Shown here piece after piece: positions 23,539 through 35,700 of a stretch of 64,000 nucleotides of DNA. Position numbers and translations under genes: made by a program. Under the pieces are notes generated by a model. It worked only from the letters and a program-made list of their open reading frames with translations. It did not search any database and was not told the origin of the DNA. Each line of letters opens with the position of its first letter. Position 1 is the first letter of the stretch. Source of the DNA: Apostichopus japonicus (Eukaryota; Echinodermata; Holothuroidea; Aspidochirotida; Stichopodidae). The DNA is taken from NCBI RefSeq assembly GCF_037975245.1, contig NC_092568.1, positions 28,268,501 to 28,332,500 of the forward strand. The letters run 5' to 3'.

Positions 23539-23568
23539 GTAAGTATTGCAATTTTCAACTTCTTCCAG

Positions 23569-23793
23569 TTCACTACCAGTCAAGGTCATCGGTGGTGAGT
23601 AGCAGAGGAAGATGCTCTCAATCGTATTGTACCAATTATGAAGACCAAGGCAACTATTTGGGATTTTGTGAACAGTGTTGTAGACGGTACAGAAGGTACC
23701 ACTTGGATAACTCCGAAAGTCACGGCTCAGCAACTTCTAGCAGAAGCACTCAAAGAGGCCTCCACCTTGATTCATCTAGCAAGCCCTCACCAG
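23569..23793 (+). CDS. gene C exon 2: A20-type zinc finger
   Basis: The acceptor is CTTCTTCCAG (to 23568) and the donor is CACCAG|GTATTG (23794); the exon is 75 codons, phase 1-1. It contains CSQSYC-x12-CEQC with TNYEDQ after the second Cys and GFC before the third. This is a close paralog of the two gene B fingers and matches the A20/TNFAIP3 finger pattern, ubiquitin-binding in Rabex-5 and A20. A Ser/Arg-rich tail follows. Its position between exon 1 and the Ser-rich exon of gene C places a ubiquitin-binding module ahead of a RING E3. Confidence 0.6.
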
Positions 23794-24497
23794 GTATTGA
23801 ATCTGAAGTATTCAACCAAAATATTAGTTACTTTATAATTATATGTTGTTGAAGGCTTGCCCATGTGTATCCAAAAGGAATTTCAACCGGTTTTCTTAGA
23901 CAATGGTCATTAAATTCATGATAGATTGCATAACACTGGAAATAATTTCAAGTGGAACCATTGATGTCATCATAATAGTCAGTAGAATTGAAAGTTAGGC
24001 CCGGGTCTGTAGGATGTAAATGACCGATAGTGAGTTTAATTATTTGTTTTTGTTATTCACAACCTCACACAGTCGCATATGTAGATAAGATTTGAAATAT
24101 TGGATAAGGAAAAGTCTAAAAAAAGTAATGTGTTTGGTGTGATTTTATGGAAAAGATGCAAGACATTGACAGGAAACTTTTACAGTTTTCATTTTCAAGG
24201 GTGATTTTTCATACATTAAAGAATGTGTGGTTCTGTAATGTTCGTTATTCAATATTAGGTTTACAAACAGGAATTGATTCAAGTTTCCTGCAGTTTCTCC
24301 CATTCTTCGGAAAGAAAACAGTTTCCTCAGTAACAAAAATGAACACTTGTGAGAACGTACTACATAAAAGTTCGACTCTGTATCCAAAGTTATTTGGAAA
24401 GTTCATGAAGTACAATACCTCAATCAGATTGTGTCAGTCGTATGATCAATAGTTTTAACATTTTTAAAATATTGCATCCTCAACCATCTGACTACAG

Positions 24498-24779
24498 AGA
24501 GCCTGAGACTCAGCATACTAGACGCAGTCAGAAGATTTAGGCCTTCAAAAACTGCTGATTCGTCAAGTTCCTTTTCCACCAGCAATAAATCGCACGGCTT
24601 AAGTAATGTGAACAAACCAACTCCAAGTGCAAGTTCTAAAGGTACTGCAGGTGGTGGACATGGTTATTCCAGCAGTGGGAGTGTTACATCTAGTGATAGC
24701 CAACATAATGCATTGTGCCAGCAGAACGCTTACATGAGCAAACAGGAAAATGCAGGTGCACGACCCAAACAATACAAAG
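24498..24779 (+). CDS. gene C exon 3: Ser-rich linker exon
   Basis: The acceptor is ATCTGACTACAG and the donor is TACAAAG|GTATCG (24780); the exon is 94 codons, phase 1-1. It begins with the family motif SLRL and ends ENAGARPKQYK, both shared with the larger gene D exons at 45444 and 47385. The central TRP/TRT-rich stretch of gene D is absent. It is low-complexity and probably disordered. The flanking intron is also similar to the gene D flanks, for example the stretch around acattgacaggaaac upstream. Confidence 0.55.
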
Positions 24780-25678
24780 GTATCGATTTATATAATTCAA
24801 TGGTGATATAGTCTAAGTAAAAGCAAACCCAAACAATAAAAATGTATTGATTTATATTTAAGGGTAAATATAGTTAACGTAAAAGCAAACCCAAACATTT
24901 ATCTGTAGCTTATATGCGATAGTTATTTGCGATGGACAACTCTCCAAAATAGAAGAAAATCACGTTTAACTTTTGTGTGAATATTTGAGTGTTACTAGAC
25001 TTGTAAGGGGCTACCAGTTTGCCACTGTCTGATGTCATACTCCCACTATTTATGTAGGAACGTTATGGTATTGCTTATTCCCTCTGCAATGTTTTCACAA
25101 GTCCATCCCTAAAACAATCTATCACAGAGAAGTGGGCTATTTTTGATGCCATTAGAGATATTACCTGTTGACCCTGTAATTGCTCGGAGTGTGACAACGA
25201 ACAAGGGCCAAATGTGTATATCATTCAACACAGTATCAAGTCTCAAAAAAAATGTTTTAATCTCTTTGACTGAGTATACGCCGTTCAAAATTATTTTAGC
25301 ACATTCAGAAACTGAAAGTTGTCCTAATTATGTTGAACCATGGAGCTATAAACAGATGTTATAGCTCCAAGGTTGAACGTTAAAAGGTCTAACGCCAAAG
25401 AGCTTGAATTTCGACACTGAAGAAAATTGAAAATTGAATGTGATGATCATTGGATAAGGGTCTCAAATGAACTAGTGTGTAACTTTGCTGCTCTTTTCTG
25501 TATTAAACTATATATGTAAAACATAATTGAAAAAAAGGAAATGATTGTTTTAGTTTAAATAATTTAAATAATTGTTTGTTTTTCTTAGTTCTAGTCCTTT
25601 TTTCTTGACAGAATCAAGAACATTTTGTTCTCTCTTAGTATTTGCTTCATTATTTTCTGAACCTTTTATTGTTGACAG

Positions 25679-25732
25679 CAACGAGTAAATTCAAAACTAG
25701 TGAATCTTCCACCAAGAAATCTTCAAAGAAAG
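25679..25732 (+). CDS. gene C exon 4: Lys/Ser linker exon
   Basis: A 54-nt exon lies between acceptor TTGACAG and donor GAAAG|GTAAGT, phase 1-1, encoding TSKFKTSESSTKKSSKK. The same end (STKKTSKKG, donor GTAAGT) closes the fused gene D exon at 53730, supporting it as real coding sequence. It joins the RING exon to form a Gly codon. Confidence 0.5.
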
Positions 25733-26856
25733 GTAAGTAGAATATGTCCAACGAGAAGATTTTTCAATGAAATAAGATAGTAACAAAGTTAATAGTCAGT
25801 GTCTTAGTCAACCTTCTAATCTTGATGTCCACTACTAGTATGCAAGAGAAAGCCAGAGCCAGCTAAGGGAGGTAAAAAAGTTTGTAAATTGAATGTTGAC
25901 CTTTGCACCCATGGAGGGCAGGTAGAAATTTCTCTACTGCTCTGGCTTCTGTCAAAAACGAAAGGTGATTAAAACAACCTTGTTTTGGTTTTTGCACTTT
26001 TCATAACAGAATAATACCTCTTACTCTGATTATTAAGATGTGCTACTAGTGAAAATATTGCAGGTACTCCTAAAGTTGTGTGTAAACTACTGGTCACCTT
26101 TTCAATTGATATGATCAACTTTGTTTCAAAATCCAAAAAGGTTGTGAAGTGTTGAGAACGGTGATGCAAAAATATGAATGCTCTTCAGGACAATAGTGTA
26201 ATGATTGCAGGTACCCTAGCATTAAATTCACTAAACAACCACCTCCTGACAGCTTCCCTTAACTTCACTTATTGTAAATGATTTCATCATGCTGAACTCA
26301 AAGGTCATGGAATACTTTATTTGATGTTGGGTAAGAAATATTACATAAAATGGACAAATTTGTAAAACCCTTTGTAAACAGGTGTAGCTTTCTTCATCAT
26401 ATACACAATACATTTAGAAATTTATCTATCTGCAGTATTGTATGTGTTCAAAAGCTTAAAAGCGCTTCACACAAATGTAAATCAATAATTTTGCTCAAAG
26501 TAGAAACACTTCGGTGCTGTTGCAAATATTACAACAATCTTTGGGGAATAGAAAATGCTAAGGAATGTAGCAGCAAAAGCTTGCCTTTTCTGTGTGTTTT
26601 AATATTAACTTCTTATAATTCACTGTAAAAATTTATGTGGCTAACTTTTTACATTAAATGTTATAGGTAGACTACTGTAGGACTACCGATTGATAGGCAA
26701 ACATATGTCTTGAACAATAAAAGAAACGCACTGTTTGAAGTTGAAGCAAACGTTATTTCCATGTGCAATTATGGTGTTAATAAATCTTATTTGTTGATTT
26801 CTTTTATATCTTATCTCACTAACTCTCATTTTGTTTACGTACATTCCTTCCAAAAG

Positions 26857-28436
26857 GAGTGATTGTGAAAACCATGAGAGATAACCTGCTATGCCCCATT
26901 TGTCTTGACCTGCTGGAAAATGCAAAAACACTTCCATGTCAACATGTGGCCTGCAAAAAATGCTTAGAACCATGGGTGGCTAGTAAAGGTCAGCTGAGAT
27001 GCCCCACTTGTAATACCAGACAAAAGGAACCCGTTGGTGGAGTCCATGGGTTACCTTCTAACTTTATGATGAACAATCTGGCAGCTGAGATGAAGAAACT
27101 GGACACACAGGATGAAATAGAGACAGGTATCTTTGAGGAGGAGGAGGAGGAGGAGGAGGAGGAGGATGAGAAAGAATCAGGGTCTGGCGCCCCTGTAGCA
27201 GCAGCTTTGTCACCTATAAATTCATTTTTAGATTTTACTTTTGATTACACCAGCTGGCAGAGTATTCCAGTGGCTGAGACGAGTTACTTGGAAATACTGG
27301 GGAAACAATTCAAGGTGAAGGGATCCACAGCAAAACTGAAGTTGCAATTTTGTGATGTACAGGGCCAACCCATTCGAGGCAAATCCAGAGATGGTATTAC
27401 AGCTTTTGTAATACATCCGGACGGAGAGAAAATTCCGATTTTAGACGTAGCCTTTAGAAAGAGGACTGGAGATTACACAGTCAGTTTTGCAGCAGAGCAG
27501 ATAGGAACACATTCAGTTGAAGTAACCCTGAACGGGGAGTCAGTTGTTGGATCCCCATCAAAAATTGTGGTACGACCAAACGGGATTATGGATCGCACAC
27601 TGAGCCCCACTTTGCATGCACCCAAGGGAATTTTGGCCACACCTGATGAAATTTATGTCACAGACGAAAGTGACAAGGTCTATGTACAAACAGATTGGCA
27701 GGATGATTGGGATGGTTTTGGCATGGACAAGCCACACCACAAAGAGTTTACACAGATATCACCCTTTGGTATCGCAAAATGCAACGATAAGCTCCTCATC
27801 ACAGATAGCTACAACAATTGCATCTACGTTTATGTTCACATGGTATGCATGACCAACTTTGGGAAACGAGTAATGGAGCAACCAACTGGGATAGCAGTGA
27901 GTAAAGATGGAACAATCTACGTTGCAGACTGCGCATCAAATACTATTGACGTATTCCTGCCCAATTATTCCCACAAAAGAAGCATTGACGCCAAGGGGAA
28001 TGGTTCCCTCAAACATCTTGCCCTAAACCAATCAGAGGATAGAATTATAGTGGCAGACGACAAGACCAGCGTTATTAAGATCATCGATGTTAACAGCGAA
28101 AAGGTGGTTAAATTCATCAAGACGAGGATCAGTCAAGCACTGGCAACTCCTTTTGGTGTTGCATTAGATCATGAGGACAATATATATGTATCAGTGACAT
28201 TTGACCCATCAAAGTTGACCCCCAAAAAAGGAACAGCTAAGCATTTCAGGCGAAAAGGAGCTGTCATGGTATATAATTCAATTGGTTATTTCCTTGGTAC
28301 AATCGGCGAAAAAGAATTAATAAATCCCCGTGGTATTTGCCTTATTAATGATGATGACGATTCACCTCGACTCTTGGTTGTTGAAGGTGGTGATTCTGAA
28401 TCACAGTTTGGGTGTATAAAAGTATTCAGCCTGTAA
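26857..28436 (+). CDS. gene C 3' exon: RING-filamin-NHL protein (TRIM-NHL-like E3 ubiquitin ligase)
   Basis: The acceptor caaaag precedes GAGTGATTGTG, phase 1. From the Met at 26874 it encodes 520 aa with the gene A domain order: RING-HC (residues 7-46, all eight ligands present), acidic linker with a shorter Glu run, filamin repeat (about 145-235), and NHL propeller to the end. There are no stops or frameshifts, and all family motifs are intact (CPICLDLLENAKTL, SPSKIVVRPNG, PFGVALDHEDNIYV). A mature start at 26874 without upstream exons would also give a plausible protein; the upstream modules make the longer form likely. No B-box. Confidence 0.87.
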
Positions 28437-31400
28437 TACAAAATAAGGCTGCCTACATAAAACTAAACACTGTTAAATGAACACTAAATCATATTGGATG
28501 ATTACATATTGTAATAACATCTAGTGTACATAGCAACATGAATTTGAATTACCTTTCATTATCTTAAACGAAATACTATTTCATATGTAACCGTGCCTTA
28601 TATATAAATATTTCCAGTACATGTGTGGATAAGAATATTGGAAGTCATTGATTGCACACATGCATAAATCATTAATTTCTCTGAGACATAAAAACGTTTG
28701 TTTCCAAGACATTTTCCTAAGTCAAGAGGCACCATACCACTTTAAAGGTAAATTACTTTCCTAATACTTACTCGTCTTTATTGATGGAAATCCGTGCTTG
28801 AAGTTATTTTCCAAAAGGGCCCTCTTGCATAAAGAGAAACATGTGGATGCTGAAATAAATTCGTTATGTAAATCTACTCAAAGTTGTATGATTTTCATGT
28901 GTAACATTTTGGATATTCTTTTATAGCTTAGTTTTGGTTCCAATGATTCAAAGGTTCCATGGAACATTGTGGTTTGAGCAAAGCTCATCTACAGTCGGGA
29001 TTATTTTTCTTTTCTTCTTTTTTTGCCACTGTATGCCTACATTCCTTGTTCAGCAGCTGATGATATGATATCATATAAATATAATAATCCACTTTTCTTT
29101 TTTCTTCATGACGGATGTGCAATAGAAGTAAGATCTTTTTTAAGATAAATCTTGATTTTGCGTAGAGTGTACCACTATATGTGGCTCAATACATAGTAAC
29201 CGAAGGTACAATAAAGTTCCTGGTACTGTTAGTATGTTTAATACTCTAGTTACACAAAATTATCAGTGATGATAGAATTGTGCATAGTTTCCGAATGTTT
29301 GCTCAATTCAAAGATAAAGTTTACACTATACTTCCTGTGAGCAAAAATTTCCATTTTAGATACACTGATCCATCCATCCTTCCCTTTCGTTGAGTTGCTT
29401 TCATTTGTCATTTTCTCATTCTCGTCATGTAAATTCAACAAAATATCGTCATTAATGGTTGCCAAATATCGTTCTTGTCCTTTTAAAACATTCTATCAGG
29501 TATAAGGTAGTTCCATGTGTCTTTTACTCATTCATTTCTGATTATCGTGATATTTACCCCACGGGTATATTAATGTCCGCGAAGCTTAAGTTGAAATTTA
29601 ATCATAACTCCTGCAGGCCCATAGCTAGACTTGTTAATTTTTAGTTCACAATAATTGGTTTATTGTTTTCAAATTTCTGCATAAATAATCATCACAATGT
29701 TTATTTAAAAGGGTTAGGCTATTAAAAAGGACACAAGAAGATACTAAGTAATAAAAATGATCAGGTATCTTTCTTGACAATGTTGAAATATGGATCCAGT
29801 TTAGACCAATGAATATTAAACTTAAACGCCATTAGATGGTCACATAATGTCTTTCTAAATATTTTTTTTCTGTGAGCTTTTTGTAGCGTATATCCTTCTT
29901 GATCAAGTAGTCACAAGGGTCGGATTTAGCTTGTGTGTGTTGGGGGGGGGGCAGGCAATGGTTGGGGCCCTTTCAGCAATACCTCCATTTTGTATAGCTA
30001 TTGTTAGCTTAAGTGTAACGACTGCGCTGATTGAGTATCACGTAAACACATCTCGGATGATTCAGATCAAATTAGCGATGAGATTGTCGTAGTGCATATC
30101 GTCTGTATATATATCGCTCATCTCTGAAGACGACGATTTTATATTGAAATATATGGGGACTTCTGAGGAAGAGGGGAGGGGCTTGAAGGGGGGATGTCCG
30201 TCACTGCATGGTAGTCGATTATAAACCTTTGTCATAGTATATAATTGTATTTACTGCAAATAGTTAAACATGAGATTTCGTAGAGCAATAACACAGACTA
30301 TTTTATGATTTCATTTATTTTCGTAAATAAAAATCAACAGTCTGTAATAATGTATGTTTAAGAATCTTCACAACCAGATACGTTAACGTATTACAAAGAC
30401 GGCACCCCGTTTTTTCAATAAGGTGCTCTTCTAATGTAGCTTAAATTTCATGAATAGGAAATTTCCATTATAACTTAGCTTACATGAAACATTTTCATTA
30501 CAATTGAACATGATATCAAGCTGAAAATTCATGAATGAGAATAACATACCAGTTCAAAGCTTACGCTAAATCTGAAGACTAGGGCCACAATTTATAGTAG
30601 AGTGAAACAAAACAATATTTATTACCGAGAGAAGCCCATTTCTTGAAGTCGGGTTCATATATGTTTCTGTCTCTGGATGGTATTAAACTATATAATACGT
30701 GAAAGGAACTATAAACAGATGATTGCTCTGATCACAAGCTAAGATGTTTGGCACTTCTCATAGTCATTGAGGCAGGCAGGCAACAGCCAGATTAAACATA
30801 TTTGAATGTGTAACAATTCCAATCAAAGTTTGCTAGTAAGAGGGGTATTCTGGTGGTTAAAGTTGATCGTGTTTAACTTAAGTTTTGGGAAATCTTCAGC
30901 ACACTTAAGTCAAAAACACATCTTCATTGCATGATGTATGGCAAGCATACAATATTCTGTGAATTCAGCAGCAGCAGAGTGGATGATGTCATAATGGCAA
31001 TGGAGCTGTGCCTTGTGTGTAAGTGTATTTGTTGTTTATGAATTATAAGATAATGCTCCTAGAAATAGGTAAAGGTTTAATGGAATTCTAAATAAATGAT
31101 ACGGTACATTTAGAGCCAAGCAAGTATTTCCAAGTATGATTGCATTTCAAGAAAAACTCATATTGAGAAGAAGTTCGAAGATGGGAAGAATGGAGAACCG
31201 GGGAGGGAATCCATCAACTTAATAATCAGTTCATCCAAATTACATTTCCCATTAAATACATACACAGATGGTTGTCTTTTTGTTGCATGCACTTTAATAG
31301 CAGGACAGGAATACAAGAGAAAACATACTATACTTTAAACACAATTTCCAATACTAATAACACCGAAGGAAAAGTATACAATCCATTGTACCACACAGTA

Positions 31401-31532
31401 AGCTTAGCTAGGGTACATTAAAGTGCCGTGCATAATGTCATTACATGACTACACAAAGGGAAAAGTGTTTGACTAAACTGAATTGAGTAAAAAGTCCCGA
31501 ATATGAGTAAGGAAAATTTATCACATGGAAAA
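28437..31532. other. intergenic region after gene C, no gene seen
   Basis: 28437-29460 is similar to the 3' flank of gene D (56404-57560), so the duplicated unit extends about 1 kb past the stop codon. Beyond that I see only AT-rich sequence, a poly-G run near 29942 and short ORFs without support. Confidence 0.6.
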
Positions 31533-31943
31533 GGTACTTGCATGTCCTTATAATTCAGACACATCATCGTACCATAGATACGATCAAGACCGCACTGCAG
31601 TAGTCTAGTCAACCCAACAGATTTGTCGATCTCGATACGGGTAGGATTAAATTGTCAAAACAAGGGTACAGCAGAACCCTGCCACACCTTTCGGTGTTGC
31701 AGTAGATCAAAAAGACTGACATATTTATTTCATTGACTTTTGATTAAAACCAAGTGTTTGGAAATAATAACACACGCAATTAATATTCATGTTCCTAGTG
31801 GATATTATCTGGGAACAATTGGTGATCAAGATCTGGTACGAACCCGTGGTATTTGCATTGTCAATGACCCATCACCGCAGCTCTTGGTGGTTGAAGCTGG
31901 AAAATCTGAACAGAGTTCATGTATAAATATTTACAGAATTTAA
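31533..31943 (+). pseudogene. relic: A20-exon fragment joined to an NHL fragment
   Basis: 31533-31616 matches the second half of gene B exon 3 (tacttg..tgtcc, cagacacatca, ccatagatacgat.aagaccgcactg). It then continues directly into sequence matching gene B codons from about 11163 onward (tgtcgatctcgatacgggtagg). The terminal NHL blade is legible (YYLGTIGDQDLVRTRGIC...) to TAA at 31943. Several small indels are present. The intervening RING and filamin sequence is deleted. It is followed by block 2, as gene B is followed by block 1. Confidence 0.75.
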
Positions 31944-32682
31944 TTGAAGAGTATTGTGGTAGAAACATTATTGTAGGATCGTTTTCAGCAGGGAAGGCTT
32001 TTTGTTTTAAGAATGAGTGTTTCTGTCAGTTTGAGGAATCGTGGAAATAAGTATTCATACACATACAGCTGGTGGTTTTTCTTGCATATAATTCGGCGCA
32101 TGTATGTATGTTTTTTATCTTCTCTCATGTATAACATAAGAATTAACACTTTAGACCTAAGGAAGCACAGAGAGCACATGTCAACCGATTGTCTCCGGAT
32201 AGTGTCTGCCACTAAAGCCAACATAAACGTATTTTCTGTAAGACCTTTGACAGTTATCGTACATAAATAGTTGATAAACGTATTTGGCGTGACTATCGTA
32301 ATGTTTATGCAATTTTAAGAGTATAAACGATGTTTAAATGACGTAAGGCTAAGCCCGTGGTCATTATAATTGAGACAGCAGTTTGACCTGTCTCGCTTTC
32401 TCAGCCTTTCTTTATCTTAAAAGAAATAATTTGCAAGTTAATTAAACAATGATCTTACATCAATTATTCTTTGGGACGAATTTACTTCAATCGAAGCTTT
32501 AAAGTAAAATATCTGAGGACTAAGCTGGCCTAACTGCACAAACATCCTTTGTACAGTACTGTGTTCATCGTATAACCTGTCCTAGAAACAAGTCTGAGTA
32601 TTTGGGAAATTACGTTCTCCCAAGTAGAGGATAAATCCTTATAAGGTTACCTCTGTGACTGTATTCTAAGTTAAAGACGTTG

Positions 32683-32775
32683 GATTGCGTTATTGACGCA
32701 GTGCTTTCGTTTTGCGGTATTGACGCAGTGCGCTCGTATTGAGTATTTGGTTCAGTGCGTCTAAATTGCGTCGAT
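32683..32775. repeat. minisatellite of ttgcgttattgacgcagtgc units (block 2)
   Basis: Block 2 counterpart of the 13826 array, with three to four diverged copies. Confidence 0.7.
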
Positions 32776-35700
32776 AATTGTTCTGAATTAGTTATGTTAG
32801 GCCAAAACTGAATACATCTACTCAGCTAACATCTAATATATTAGTCTGTTTATATAACTTAGTCCGTCATTACGCTTGTTCGTTGATTCTGCATTTTGAT
32901 TGCATTAATCTGTTGAGACAAATAACTTTGGAAGACAGATGGAGAATAAAACCGAATGAAAGTTATGACATATAAATCCACTGTCTTAATCTCTGTGCTT
33001 CATAGGAAACACGGAGAAGTTTAAAAAAAAAGGGCAAAGCGGAGACGTCTTGGGGCGGCCGACGTTACAGTACCATACAGAAGCATATATAATTCCAAGG
33101 ACAGATTTTTGAAAGAGATGTAACTCATTGAAGTAAAACAAAACCATATTTCAGTTGAGATGCAACTGTTCAATACGGTTAACGTTTGCGGAACTACGAA
33201 ACAACGTGGGTTAGGACGTACGTTTATTCACTATAAGATCCGAATGAAAATACATAACAAATCGTCTTCGTTTGTTACATAAGAAATGTTAAATTCCAAC
33301 ACAGTGTAAAAATTTCCAGGCTCCAGGGTACGGTCGACCTAACCAACTGGGGATATGGACACTGATTATATTATGTCCGGAGGTTCGAAACCATGAAGGA
33401 AGGCCGTCATTCCACTGCATGCCTTGCCACTTATATCGAACAATACTAGTTCTGTTTCATGAAATATTTTGCCTAAATATGGGGATCAATCAAATCAGCC
33501 AACATGAAAACATTTGTAAATCTTAAAGTATTTTAAACCTGAGTGGTTTTGGGAAGTCCTGGCGTGCCGTATGGCAGTTTGACTTTTTACAGTTCTATGA
33601 CGCTAATAGTAAATAGTCCGCTCCGCAGACGCTTTATTTAGGAATTTGGTCGCTGTACGATTTGTGCTGCTAGGTGAATTCAAACTCATCGGTAAGATGA
33701 GGAAGTAAATCATCATAAACAAAATAATTCTACTATCCACGTCTTTCGACCAGGCTCGGTGAAAGAAGAACATTCGGGCGCAGCCGGAACCCGAATTCGT
33801 TACATCCTTTCTCGCTTTAATCAAGTTAACCCCCCCCCCCCCCCAAAAAAAATGATTTGGACCTAATAGAGTGAAATTTGATTTTCATTTTTCACCTTCA
33901 AAGTACGTCCGTTTTATCCAGTATTGCACACATGAAATACTTTCTATGAGTACTGAAGTTCTCCTATTTTGTATGGGCACATATAATTTATTTTGTGAAG
34001 GCTTTATTTGCTAAGTGAGATACAACAAAAGGCTTCAATATGAGAAACAACTTACCTTTTTGAAAAACCGACACTTCCATAACAAGTGCCTTTCCCTGCA
34101 AGTTAAAACACTCATTAATGAAAAGCTTCACATGCAATGAAAATACTAAATTTATTTTACCAAAGTTTTTACAGAAAGTATTGCATGTGAGTGTAAACCA
34201 TGAGCTTAACAAATGTACCACTTCATGCAACGTCATGAACAAGAAACAGTCTGTCAAAACATCCATGTGATTATGTTTTCATTTTTTATGGTTCTATTCT
34301 CTGTGATTCTTTTTCGAAACAAAACTTCTCTGATACAAGGTATACTGAATCTTACTGCTAAAGAAGGAAAAACTCCCTTCTTCATTCCTGTTTCGAAATT
34401 GTTTAACTTCTTATGTTTATTTTGTAATTCTGTTATAAATGAGCATGACAAATTGACAAAAATGTATATATTAACCTGTTGAAAGAATAAGTATGTTTTT
34501 TAAGTTCTTGTCTGCTATTTCTATTACAAGATACCTGAAACAAAGAAAACAATTTTTTTCAGGAACTGGCCTACAATTTATCAAATTCATTAAATCATTT
34601 GATGGATCTTAAATCAAAACATTCACAAGAGAAGAAGACATGCAATTGCGCGAGATTTGATCAAGGAGACTGCATAGTAAGTTACACTACTACAGGTTTG
34701 GAATACACTTAGGAAAAATAAAAGGATTTGGATGGAGTATGGTGCAGACTGCGAAATCAAACACAAACCTTCCTTTGGACTATCTCTTTTAAGTATTGGC
34801 AGTTTAAAGTATTCTGGAACCATCTCTTGTTTGAATCACAAATTGACCTCTGTGTATCTTCTGACTGAGCCCTCTGACTTTAATGGTGGTGGTAGCTTTT
34901 GTCTCTTATCATAGCAGCTTACGAGTATATCTGACGTATTCAGTGTGAAGGGCATCCCCCCCCCCCCCACACACACACACAAACACACCTTCATCCCAAA
35001 CAGCACAGTACCTACTCACTTCACTTGGTCTGAAAAGTTTGGTTTGACGATTTTTGCTTCCAGTGTGCAGCCTAACACAAATGATGTGGGTGATTCCAAT
35101 GCTCTGTAAGTATTGCAACTATACATGAAGAGAAAGTGATGATGTCAAAAACTGATAGATTAACGCGGCCTAAAATAAAGGCTGAATATCACCCTGTTTC
35201 AGTAGTATTTTAATATCCCCAAGGTTCAGCATAAGTGATAAAATAATTACATCCTCTGCAAGCTTTAATGCCTTACACAATGCTGACAACTTTCATGAAG
35301 ATTAAAAGTATATTTAACAGTTTTCTAAAGAAGATTCCTTTGGTCTCGCAGAATTTAAATGGCGGAGTCATTGAGGTGTTTCGGTGCTTGTAAACCTTTC
35401 ACTCCAGGAGGACGGGTTATTCTCCTCTGCTTTCTGAAAAGCATGAAATCATTGCACAGATTCAACACCAGTTGCTGTGCGTATAGGCGACGTTGGTTAG
35501 TTGCTCTCTAACTTCAAATGAACAAGGACGTATAGATATAGTTAAGCAATATGTCAGAGAAATGAGGAGCCCAAATTTGCGTTAAGGCTACATGGGCCAT
35601 CGTCTTTCCTTCCTTATTTGGTATGTTTATATTGTTAGTTCGAGTTTAAATGTTCATTTTTATGAAACTGTTGAAATTGATTTATATGCATGGTTGACGG

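Noticed and set aside
23490-23852. Single continuous ORF through the A20 exon as an intronless gene
   Set aside because: It runs past a good donor at 23794 into intron-like sequence; the exon model is supported by the gene B paralogs and phase.
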